Below, one piece after another: positions 12,801-24,800 of a stretch of DNA of 64,000 bases (position 1 is the first letter of the stretch; every line of letters begins with the position of its first letter). The stretch is taken from assembly GCF_000225525.1 (NCBI RefSeq), contig NZ_AGBF01000003.1, positions 62,001 to 126,000 of the forward strand. Reading direction: 5' to 3'. Origin of the DNA: Streptomyces zinciresistens K42 (GTDB taxonomy: Bacteria > Actinomycetota > Actinomycetes > Streptomycetales > Streptomycetaceae). Under the pieces are notes generated by a model. The model was given only the letters and a program-made list of their open reading frames with translations, was not told where the DNA came from and did no database searches. Both the position numbers and the translations under genes were made by a program.

Positions 12801-15800
12801 TCACGATCGGGCGGCCCAGCCCGCTCATCGGCGACCTGCCCGAGGTCCAGCGGGCGCTGGCCGGCGCCGCACACACCGAAGGCGCCGGCGCCGGCTCCGC
12901 ACTGCGGGAGCGGTTGGCGGGGCTGACCGAGGCCGAGACCGACCGGGCCCTGCTCGATCTGGTGCGCGCCCACGCCGCGGCCGTTCTCGGCTTCGCGGGT
13001 GCGGAGGCCGTCGAGCCCGCGCGCGCCTTCAAGGAGCTGGGCTTCGACTCGCTGACCGCGGTGGAGTTCCGCAACCGCCTGAACGGCGAGACCGGGCTGG
13101 CGCTTTCGGCGACGCTGGTCTTCGACTACCCGAGCGCCACGGTGCTGGCGGACCACCTGCGTGCCGAGGTGCTGGGCACGCGGGGAGCGGTGGCCGCGCC
13201 CTCGGCGGTGGCGGCTCCGGTCGACGACGACCCGGTCGCGATCGTCGGGATGAGCTGCCGCTTCCCCGGCGGTGTGCGCAGCCCGGAGGAGCTGTGGAAC
13301 CTCGTCGCGGCCGGTACGGACGCCGTCGTGGACTTCCCCTCCGACCGCGGATGGGACGTCGACGGGATGTACGACCCCGACCCGGACCGCTCCGGCACGT
13401 TCTACGCCCGTGAGGGCGGGTTCCTCGACGGGGCGAGCGAGTTCGACGCGGCGTTCTTCGGGATCTCGCCGCGTGAGGCGCTCGCCATGGACCCGCAGCA
13501 GCGGCTCCTGCTGGAAACCTCGTGGGAGGCGTTCGAACGGGCCGGTATCGACCCGGCGTCCGTGCGCGGCAACCAGATCGGCGTCTACGTCGGCGCCGCG
13601 ACCTCCGGCTACGGAGCCGGGCTGCACGAGATCCCCGAGGGCCTGGAAGGGCAGCTGCTGACCGGCAGCGCCACCTCCGTGGCGTCGGGCCGCATCTCCT
13701 ACACGCTGGGCCTTGAGGGGCCCGCCATGACGGTGGACACCGCGTGCTCGTCGTCGCTGGTCGCCCTGCACCAGGCCGCGCAGGCGCTGCGCCAGGGCGA
13801 GTGCTCCATGGCGCTCGCCGGCGGCGTCACCGTGATGACCAGCCCGGCCGCCTTCGTGGAGTTCAGCCGTCAGCGCGGGCTCGCCCCCGACGGCCGCTGC
13901 AAGCCGTTCGCCGACGCGGCGGACGGCACCGGCTGGTCCGAGGGCGTGGGCATGCTGCTCGTGGAGCGGCTGTCCGACGCGCGGCGCAACGGCCACCAGG
14001 TGCTGGCCATCGTGCGGGGCTCCGCCGTGAACCAGGACGGCGCGTCCAACGGTCTGACGGCGCCCAACGGCCCCTCGCAGCAGCGGGTGATCCGCCAGGC
14101 CCTCGCCAACGCCAGGCTGTCGCCCGCCGACGTCCAGGTGATCGAGGCACACGGCACCGGAACGACGCTGGGTGACCCGATCGAGGCGCAGGCGCTGCTG
14201 GCCACCTACGGTCAGGAGCGCCCGGAGAACCTGCCGCTGTGGCTCGGATCGATCAAGTCGAACATCGGTCACACGCAGGCCGCCGCCGGTGTCGCCGGCG
14301 TCATCAAGATGGTGATGGCGATGCGGCACGGCGTCCTGCCGCAGACGCTGCATGTGGACGAGCCGTCGCGGGAGGTGGACTGGTCGGCGGGTGAGGTGCG
14401 GCTGCTGACCGAGGCCACCGCGTGGCCCGAGACCGGTCAGCCGCGCCGGGCCGGTGTCTCCGCCTTCGGCGTGAGCGGCACCAACGCGCACACCATCATC
14501 GAGCAGGCCCCAGTCCCGGTCGAGGCGCAGTCCGCTCCGGCGGCTCCCGCCGACGATCAGGGCACGGCCCCCTGGGTGCTCTCCGCCCGGAGCCCGCAAG
14601 CCCTCCGCGACCAGGCCGAGCGGCTGCGCGCCCACCTGCTGGAAGGGGCCGGGCCCGGCGTTCTGGACATCGCCGAATCGCTGGTCGCGACGCGATCGGT
14701 GTTCGAGCACCGCGCGGTCCTGCTGGGCACCGAACGCGAGACGCTGCTGCGCGGCCTGGAGACCGTCGCCGCGGGCCACGACGCCCCCGGCATCGTCCAG
14801 GGGCAGGCGGCCGCGAGCGGGAAGACCGCGTTCCTGTTCACCGGCCAGGGTGCGCAGCGTCCGGGCATGGGGCGGGAGTTGTACGAGGCGTTCCCGGTGT
14901 TCGCCCAGGCGCTGGACGGGGTGTGCGCGCATCTGGATGTGCTGCTGGACCGTCCGCTGAAGGACGTGATGTTCGTGGCGGAGGGCAGTGCGGACGCCGA
15001 GCTGCTGGACCGGACGGCGTTCACGCAACCGGCGCTGTTCGCGGTCGAGGTGGCGTTGTTCCGGCTGCTGGAGCACTGGGGTGTCACCCCGGACGTGCTG
15101 ATCGGCCATTCGGTGGGTGAGATCACCGCCGCGCACGTCGCCGGGGTGTTCTCGCTGGAGGACGCGTGCACGCTGGTTGCGGCGCGTGGCCGGCTGATGC
15201 AGGCGCTGCCCGGGGGCGGCGCGATGGTGGCGGTGCAGGCGTCCGAGGAGGAGATCTCCGGATCGCTCGCCGGCCGTGAGGCCGAGGTGAGCGTCGCCGC
15301 CGTCAACGGCCCGACCGCCGTGGTCATCGCCGGCGACGAGGCGGCCGTGCTGGAGATCGCCGGGCAGTGGGCGGAGCGGGGCCGCAAGACCCGCCGCCTG
15401 CGCGTCAGCCACGCCTTCCACTCCCCGCACATGGACGCCATGCTCGACGACTTCCGCGCCGTCGCGAGGACGCTCACCTACCACGGCCCGTCCATCGCGT
15501 TCCTCTCGAATCTCACGGGTGAGCAGGCGGGTGCCGAAGAGGTGTGCTCGCCGGAGTACTGGGTGCGGCACGTACGGGAGACCGTCCGCTTCCTCAACGG
15601 GGTGCGGACCCTCGAAGCGCAGGGCGTCACCGCGTACATCGAGGTCGGCCCCGACGGCGTACTGTCCGCCATGGCCCGGGACTGCCTGACCGAACCGGCC
15701 GACGACCTCGCGGCCGACGATGCACCGGCCCCTCTGCTGGTTCCGGTGCTGCGCAAGGACCGCCCCGAGACCCAGGCACTCGTCGCGGCCCTCGCCGAGA

Positions 15801-18800
15801 CGTACGTCCACGGCGAAACCGTCGACTGGCGGGCGTTCCTCGCCGGACGCGGCGCCCGCCGCGTGGACCTTCCGACGTACGCGTTCCAGCACCAGCGCTA
15901 CTGGCTGGAGCCCGGTGTCGCGGCGGGAGACGCCGCCGCGTTCGGCCTCGACCCGGCCGACCACCCGCTGCTGGGCGGAACCGTCCCCCTCGCGGGCGCC
16001 GACGGACTCGTGTTCACCGGAACGCTCTCGCTGCACACCCAGCCCTGGCTGGCCGACCACGTCCTGCGCGGCGAGGCGGTCCTGGCCACCACGGCCCTCG
16101 TCGAACTGGCCGTTCGCGCCGGCGACGAGGTCGGCCTCGGCCACGTGGAAGAACTCGTCGTCCAGGCCCCGCTGGTCCTCCCCCGGGGAAGCGGCGTCCA
16201 GATCCAGCTCGCCCTCGGTGAGGAGGACGAGTCCGGCACCCGTTCGCTGGAGGTGTACTCACGAGCCGCCGAGCCGGCGGGCACGGACGAGTGGATCTGC
16301 CACGCCAGCGGTGTGCTCGCCCCGGAGCCGGACGACGTCGCGACCGCGGAAGGAGCGATGCGCTTCGCCTCCGCCGCATGGCCCCCGCCCGGCGCCGAGC
16401 GCGTCGACGTGGACGGCCTGTACGAGCTGCTCGCCGACGACGGCCTCGTCTACGGACCCTCGTTCCGTTGCCTCCGAGCCGTCTGGCAGCGCGACGACGA
16501 GGTGTTCGCCGAGGTCGGCCCGGCCGAGGAGTCCGTCGCGGACGCCGAGCGGTTCGGGCTGCACCCCGCACTTCTGGACGCGGCGCTCCAGCCGCTCGGC
16601 CTCGGTGTGCTGGACGGCGTGGGGCGCGGCCGGATGCTGTTCAGCCTGGCCGGGGTGTCGCTGTACGCCTCCGGTGCCTCCGCGTTGCGTGTCCGGCTCG
16701 CCCGTACGGGGACGGACACCCTGTCCCTGGCCGTGGTCGACGGAGCCGGGGAAGCCGTGCTCTCCGCAGCCAAACTGACGTTGCGGCAGGTCGTCACGGA
16801 GCGGCCGGAGATCCCGGCCCCGGAGACGGCAGAGGCCGACGCTTCGGCCGGAGCGGCCACCGACACCCCCGTCGAGGAGGCATCTGCCAAGCCCGCCCGC
16901 CGCCGCAGGACCACACGACGCAGCGCCGGGCGGGGCGCCGGATCGGACTCCGGACCGCTCGCCGCGCTGCGGGAGCGGCTGACCGGGCTCTCCCAGCCGG
17001 AACAGGATCGGCTCCTGCTCGATGTGCTCCGCACCCATGTCGCGGCGGTGCTCGGACACGCCTCCGCCGACGCGGTCCAGGGCTCGCAGGCGTTCAAGGA
17101 CCTCGGTTTCAGCTCGCTGACCGCCGTGGAGTTCCGCAACCGGGTGAGCAAGGCCACGGGCCTGCGCCTGCCGGCGACGGCGGTGTTCGACTACCCGACC
17201 CCCGCCGAACTGGCGAAGTTCGCCCGCGCCGAGGTGCTCGGCGCGCGGACCGGAGCCGTGCAGCCGGTGCCGGTCGCGGTGGCGGGCGACGACGAGCCGA
17301 TCGTGATCGTGGGCATGAGCTGCCGCTACCCCGGAGGGGTGGCCACCCCCGAGGACCTGTGGGACCTCGTGGCCCAGGGCCGGGACGGCATCTCGCCCTT
17401 CCCGACGGACCGTGGCTGGGATGTGGAGAACCTCTACGACCCGGACCCCGACGAGCCCGGCAAGTGCTACACGCAGGAGGGCGGCTTCCTGCACAGCGCC
17501 AGCCTGTTCGACCCCGCGTTCTTCGGGATCTCGCCGCGTGAGGCGATATCCATGGACCCGCAGCACCGCCTGCTGCTGGAAACCTCGTGGGAGGCGCTGG
17601 AGCGGGCCGGTATCGACCCGGTCTCCGCGAAGGGCAGCCGGACCGGCGTCTTCGCCGGTGTGACCTACCAGGACTACGGCGGTGTCCTCGTCGGCTCTCA
17701 GGAGAGCGTCGAGGGTCTCGTCGGCACCGGTGTCTCGCCGAGTGTGCTCTCGGGCCGTATCTCCTACACGCTGGGCCTCGAAGGGCCCGCCATGACGGTG
17801 GACACCGCGTGCTCGTCGTCGCTGGTCGCCCTGCACCTCGCGTGGCAGGCACTGCGCCAGGGCGAGTGCTCGCTGGCCCTGGCCGGTGGTGTGACGGTGA
17901 TGTCCACCCCGATGTCGATGATCGAGTTCAGCCGCCAGCGCGCGCTCGCCTCCGACGGCCGCAGCAAGCCGTTCTCGGCCGCCGCGGACGGCGCGAGCTG
18001 GGCCGAGGGCGTCGGCATGCTCGTCCTTGAGCGGCTGTCGGACGCGCGCCGCAACGGCCACCCCGTCCTGGCCGTGGTGCGCGGCAGCGCGGTGAACCAG
18101 GACGGTGCGTCGAACGGTCTGACGGCGCCCAACGGCCCCTCGCAGCAGCGGGTCATCCGGCAGGCGCTGGCGAACGCCCGCCTGTCGGCCGCCGAGGTCG
18201 ACGCGGTGGAGGCGCACGGTACGGGCACCACGCTGGGTGACCCGATCGAGGCGCAGGCGCTGCTGGCCACCTACGGCCAGGAGCGCCCCGAGGGCCGGCC
18301 GCTGTGGCTGGGCGCCATCAAGTCGAACATCGGTCATTCGCAGGCGGCGGCGGGTGTGGGTGGCGTCATCAAGATGGTGATGGCGATGCGGCACGGTGTG
18401 CTGCCGAAGACCCTGCACCTCGACGAGCCCTCGCCGCACGTCGACTGGACGGCGGGCGACGTCGAACTGCTGGCCGAGGCCAGGCCGTGGCCGGAGACCG
18501 GGCATCCGCGGCGCGCGGGTGTGTCGGCGTTCGGCATGAGCGGCACCAACGTGCACACCATCCTGGAGCAGGCTCCCGAGGCCGAGACGGCCGAGGCCGC
18601 CGAGTCCGAGGCGGCCGACGGCCCGGTGGCGTGGATCGTGTCGGGCAAGAGCAACGACGCGGTGCCGGACCAGGCCCGCAGGCTGCGGGAGTTCGTGGCC
18701 GCACACCCGGAGTTGCGTGCCGCGGATGTGGCGCTCTCCCTGGCGACGACCAGGTCCGCGTTCCAGTACCGGGCCGCGGTGACCGGGACCGGCCGGGAGG

Positions 18801-21800
18801 AACTCCTGGAGCGTCTGGAGGCGCTGTCCGAGGGCGCCAAGGCACCGGGTGCGGTCCGGGCGAGCGCCGTCGAAGCACCGGGCCGTTCGGTGTTCGTGTT
18901 CCCCGGTCAGGGGGCGCAGTGGCTCGGTATGGGTGTGGGGCTGCTGGAGTCTTCGCCGGTGTTCGCGGAGTCGGTGGGTGAGTGTGAGTCGGCTCTGTCG
19001 GTGTATGTGGACTGGTCGTTGACGGATGTGCTGCGGGGTGTGGAGGGTGCTCCGGGTTTTGACCGGGTGGATGTGGTGCAGCCGGTGCTGTTCGCGGTGA
19101 TGGTGTCGCTGGCGCGGTTGTGGCGTTCGGTGGGTGTCGAGCCGGATGCGGTGATGGGCCACAGCCAGGGTGAGATCGCGGCGGCGTGTGTGGCGGGTGC
19201 GCTGTCGCTGGAGGACGCGGCGAGGGTGGTGGCCTTGCGGTCGCAGGCGATCGCGGCCGGTTTGGCGGGTCGTGGCGGCATGGTGTCGGTGGGCCTGCCG
19301 GTGGATGCGGCCAGGGAGCGTATCGCCGCGTGGGGCGGGGCGATCTCCGTGGCGGCGGTGAATGGTCCGGGTTCGGTTGTGGTGTCGGGTGATGCGGGTG
19401 CGCTGGATGAGCTGGTGGTGCTGCTGGAGGGTGAGGGGGTGCGGGTTCGCCGGGTTCCGGTGGACTATGCCTCGCATTCGGCGCATGTGGAGGAGATCCG
19501 CGGCGAGTTGCTGAAGGTGCTGGCGGGCATCGCGCCGCGCCCGTCGCAGGTGCCGTTCTATTCGACCGTGTCGGGTGAGCTGGTGGACACGGCGGGTCTG
19601 GACGCCGAGTACTGGTACACGAATCTGCGGCAGACGGTCGAGCTGGAGGCGACGACCCGTGCCCTGCTCGGCAGTGGTCATGGCGTGTTCGTCGAGGTGA
19701 GTCCGCATCCGGTGCTCACGCTTCCGGTGCAGCAGACCGTGGAGGCCGCCGACGCGCAGGCGGTGGTCGTGGGCACGCTGCGGCGGGACGAGGGCGGACC
19801 CGAGCGGTTCATGACGTCGATCGCCGAGCTTCATGTCCATGGGGCCGACGTCGACTGGCGGAAGGTGTTCGCCGGACACGGCGCCCGCCGGACCGACCTG
19901 CCGACCTACGCCTTCCAGCGGCAGCGGTACTGGCCGCAGCCGGCCGAGGACGGCGGGCTCGGCAACGGCCCCGTCTCCGAGGCCGACGCGGCGGACGCCC
20001 GGTTCTGGGAAGCCGTCGAGCGCGAGGACCTCGAAGGACTGGCACGTACCCTGGAACTCGACGGCCAGGCGCCGCTGAGCGCGGTGCTGCCCGCCCTGTC
20101 GTCGTACCGGCGAGGCAGGCGTGACCGTTCGACGGTCGACAACTGGCGCTACCGGATCAACTGGAAGCCCCTCATCGACCCGTCGCCGTCCGGCTCCGAG
20201 CAGGAGCAGGGCGCCCCGATCACCGGTACGTGGGTGGTCGTCGTCCCGCCGGTCGACAGCGCCCGTGACCTGGCGGAGCGCATCGCGCGGGACGTGGAGC
20301 GCCATGGTGCCCGCATGGTGCGGGTGGACCTGGACGCGACGGAGCCGGAGCGGTCGTCACTGGCGGAGCTCCTGCGGGCCGCGGCCCCCGGCACACCCAC
20401 CACGGACGGCTCCCAGCAGGACGGAACGCCCGCGATCGACGGAGTGCTCTCCCTGCTCGCGCTGGACGAGGAGGCGCTGGCCGGGCACCCGAACCTTCCG
20501 CGCGGCTTCGCCGCGACCGTGGCCCTGGTCCAGGCGCTGAGCGACATCGACATCGATGTGCCGCTGTGGCTCGCCACCACCGGAGCCGTGTCCGTGGGCC
20601 GCTCCGACCGGGTCGGCAGCGCCGAGCAGTCCCTGGTGTGGGGTCTGGGCCGGGTGGTCGGCCTGGAGTACGCACAGCGCTGGGGCGGTCTGGTCGACCT
20701 GCCCGAGTCGCCGGACGCGATCGACGAGCGAGTGCTCAACCGCCTGGTCGGCCTGATCGGGCGCTCCGGTGACGAGGACCAGGTCGCGGTGCGCGCCTCC
20801 GGGGTCTTCGCCCGACGGCTCGTCCGGGCGCCCTTGGGCGATGCCCGGCCGGCCCGCGTCTGGGAGCCTCGCGGCACCGTCCTGATCACCGGTGGAACCG
20901 GCGCGCTCGGCGGCCGCCTCGCCCGCTGGCTCGCCCGAGGCGGTGCCGAGCACCTGGTGCTGACCAGCCGCCGCGGCCCGGACGCGCCCGGCGCGGCCGA
21001 GTTGAGGGACGAGCTGACGGACCTGGGCGCGCGGGTCACCGTCGCCGCCTGTGACGCCGCCGACCGGGACGCACTGCGGGAGCTGCTCGACGGACTGCCC
21101 GCGGAGTACCCGCTGACCGCGGTGGTGCACGCGGCCGGTGTGCTGGACGACGGCCTCATCGACACCCTCACCGTCCCCCGGACGCACGGGGTCTTCCGGC
21201 CCAAGGTGGACGCCGTGGTGAACCTCCACGAGCTGACCCGGGACCTGGACCTGTCCGCGTTCATCCTCTTCTCCTCCTACGCCGGAACCGTCGGCGGTGC
21301 CGGTCAGGGCAGCTACGCCGCCGCGAACGCCTTCCTCGACGCCCTGGCGCAGCAGCGCCGCGCCCAGGGGCTGGCCGCGACCTCGGTGGCCTGGGGCGCC
21401 TGGGGCGGCGGGGGTCTGGTGGACGACACCACCGCGGCCCAGCTCAAGCGGCGCGGTATGCCGCCGCTGGTGCCCGAACTCGCCGTGGACGCCCTCCAGC
21501 AGGCGCTCGACCACGACGAGGTGGACATCACCGTCGCCGATGTGGACTGGGAGCGCTACGCCCCCGGCTTCGCCGCGGCCCGGCCGCGTCCGCTGCTGAA
21601 CGAACTGCCGGAGGTGCGGCAGGCCCTGTCGGCGGCGGAGGCCGAGCTGGGCGCGGCGCTCACCGGGCTGGCCCGGCGCCTCGAAGGGCTGTCGGCCGTC
21701 GAACGCGAGGCGGAGGTGCTGGACGTCGTCAGGTCCCACGCCGCCGAGGTGATCGGATACCCGAGCGCCGACGCGGTGGAGCCCGACCGGGCCTTCAGGG

Positions 21801-24800
21801 ACATCGGGTTCGACTCGCTGACCGCCGTGGAACTGCGCAACGGCCTCAGCGCGGCCGCCGGGGTGAACCTGCCGGTCACCATGGCCTTCGACTACCCGAC
21901 GCCCACCGTGCTCGCGCGGTTCATCCTCGGCGAGGTGCTGGGCACCGCGCCCGCGCCGGCCGATGACCTGCCGGTGGTGACGGGCACGGCGGTGGACGAC
22001 GACCCGATCGCGATCGTGTCGATGAGCTGCCGCTTCCCCGGCGGGGTGCGCACTCCGGAGGACCTGTGGCGGCTGGTCTCCGAGGGCAGCGACGTGATCA
22101 GCGCCTACCCGACCAACCGTGGCTGGGACCTGGGCGACCTCTACAACCCGGACCCGGAGAACACGGGCACCAGCTACGCGAGCGGCGGCGGCTTCGTCTA
22201 CGACGCCGACGAGTTCGACCCGGCGTTCTTCGGGATCGCCCCGCGTGAGGCGCTGACCATCGACCCGCAGCAGCGGCTGCTGCTGGAGACCTCCTGGGAG
22301 GCGATCGAGCGGGCGGGCATCGACCCCGCGTCGCTCAAGGGGAGCCGGACGGGCGTCTTCGCGGGAAGCAACGGCCAGGACTACATCGGCCTGCTGCTGA
22401 CCGCCCCCGGCGGACCCGACGGCTACCTCGGCACCGGCAACGCGGGCAGCGTCGTCTCGGGCCGTGTCTCCTACACCTTCGGCCTCGAAGGACCGGCCGT
22501 CACGGTGGACACGGCGTGCTCCTCGTCGCTGGTGGCGCTCCACATGGCCGTGCAGTCGCTGCGCCAGGGCGAATGCTCCCTTGCGCTGGCCGGCGGTGTC
22601 ACGATCATGTCGACCCCGGGCTCGTTCGTGGACTTCAGCCGCCAGAAGGGGCTGTCGTCCGACGGACGGTGCAAGGCGTTCGCGGCCTCGGCCGACGGCA
22701 CGGGCTGGGGCGAGGGCGTCGGTGTGCTGCTGCTCGAGCGGCTGTCGGACGCGCGCCGCAACGGCCACCCGGTGATGGCGATCGTGCGGGGGTCCGCCGT
22801 CAACCAGGACGGTGCCTCCAACGGTCTGACGGCGCCCAACGGGCCGTCGCAGCAGCGGGTGATCCGCCAGGCCCTGGCCAGCGCCGACCTCGCCGCCCAC
22901 CAGGTGCAGGCGGTCGAGGCGCACGGCACCGGCACCAGGCTCGGTGACCCGATCGAGGCGCAGGCACTGCTGGCCACCTACGGCCAGGGCCGCCCCGAGG
23001 GCCGGCCGCTGTGGCTGGGCTCCGTCAAGTCCAACATCGGGCACACGCAGGCGGCCGCCGGCGTGGCAGGTGTCATCAAGATGGTGATGGCCATGCGGGA
23101 GGGCGTGCTGCCGCGGACGCTGCACGTGGACGAGCCCACCCCGCACGTGGACTGGACGGCGGGAGAGGTCCGGCTGCTCACCGCGCCGACCGCGTGGCCG
23201 GAGGGCGACGAGCCGCGCCGGGCCGGCATCTCCTCGTTCGGCATCAGCGGCACCAACGCCCACACCATCATCGAGCAGGCCCCGGAGCCGGAGGCGGTGG
23301 AGCGGGTCCGTACGGACGACCCGACCGGATCGCGAACGCTTCCCTGGACGGTCACAGCCAAGGGCGCCGAGGCGCTGCGCGCCCAGGCCAGGAGCCTGCA
23401 CGCCCACGTGTCGGCCCACCCCGAGCTCGACCTGAACGACGTGGGCCACTCGCTGGCGGCCACCCGGTCGGTCTTCGACCACCGCGCCGTGCTCCTGGGC
23501 GCTGACCGGGACAGGCTGCTGAACGCTCTGGACGCCATCGCCTCCGGTACCGCGGCCCCTGGAGTCATCCGGGGATCCGTGGGCACGGCCGGCAAGTCGG
23601 CGTTCCTGTTCTCGGGTCAGGGCGCGCAGCGTCCGGGAATGGGCCGGGAGTTGTACGACGCCTACCCGGTGTTCGCCCAGGCGCTCGACGAGGTGTGCGC
23701 GCATCTGGACGTCCTGCTCGACCGCCCGCTGCGCGAGGTGATGTTCGCGGCGGAGGGCAGCGCGGACGCCGAGCTGCTCGACCGGACGGCGTTCACGCAA
23801 CCCGCGCTGTTCGCCGTCGAGGTGGCGCTGTTCCGGCTGCTGGAGCACTTCGGCGTCACCCCGGACGTACTCATCGGTCACTCGGTGGGAGAGGTGGCCG
23901 CGGCCCATGTGGCCGGGGTGCTCTCGCTGGAGGACGCGTGCACGCTGATCGAGGCGCGCGGCCGGCTGATGCAGGCGCTGCCCGAGGGCGGCGCGATGGT
24001 CGCCGTCCAGGCGTCCGAGGAGGAGATCGCGCCGTCGCTGGCCGGCCGTGAGGCCGAGGTGAGCGTCGCCGCCGTCAACGGCCCGGCCTCCGTGGTCATC
24101 GCCGGCGACGAGGCCGCCGTGCTGGAGATCGCCGGGGACTGGGCCGAGCAGGGCCGCAAGACGCGCCGCCTGCGGGTCAGCCACGCCTTCCACTCGCCCC
24201 GCATGGACGCCATGCTGGACGACTTCCGCGACGTCGTCTCCCGCCTGTCCTTCGAGGCACCGTCGATCTCGCTGGTCTCCAACCTCACGGGAGCGTCGGC
24301 GGGCGCGGACGAGGTGTGCTCGCCCGAGTACTGGGTGCGGCACGTGCGGGAGGCCGTGCGCTTCGCCGACGGGGTACGGGCCCTGGAGAAGCTCGGGGTG
24401 ACCTCGTTCCTGGAGGTGGGCCCCGACGGTGTGCTCACCGCGATGGCGCAGGACTGCGTGACGGCCGACAACGCCGGAGCCGCTCTCACCCTCGTTCCCG
24501 CGCTGCGCAAGAACCGTCCCGAGGTCCCGTCGCTGACCACGGCCCTGGCCGAACTCCACGTCCACGGCACCACGGTGAACTGGTCGACGGCGTTCGCCGG
24601 GCTGGACGTCCGGCGGGTGGAGCTGCCCACCTACGCCTTCCAGCGGCAGCGCTACTGGCCGAAGGCCGGCGGCCCCATGACCGGGGACGTCTCCTCCGTC
24701 GGGCTCAGCTCCCCCGACCACCCCCTGCTGGGTGCCGGAGTCGAACTCGCGGGCCGGGACGGATTCCTGTTCACCAGCAGGCTGTCGGTGCAGAGCCAGC

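Noticed and set aside
15950..16790. Active dehydratase in module B3
   Set aside because: No KR supplies a 3-hydroxy substrate and the motif proline is lost.
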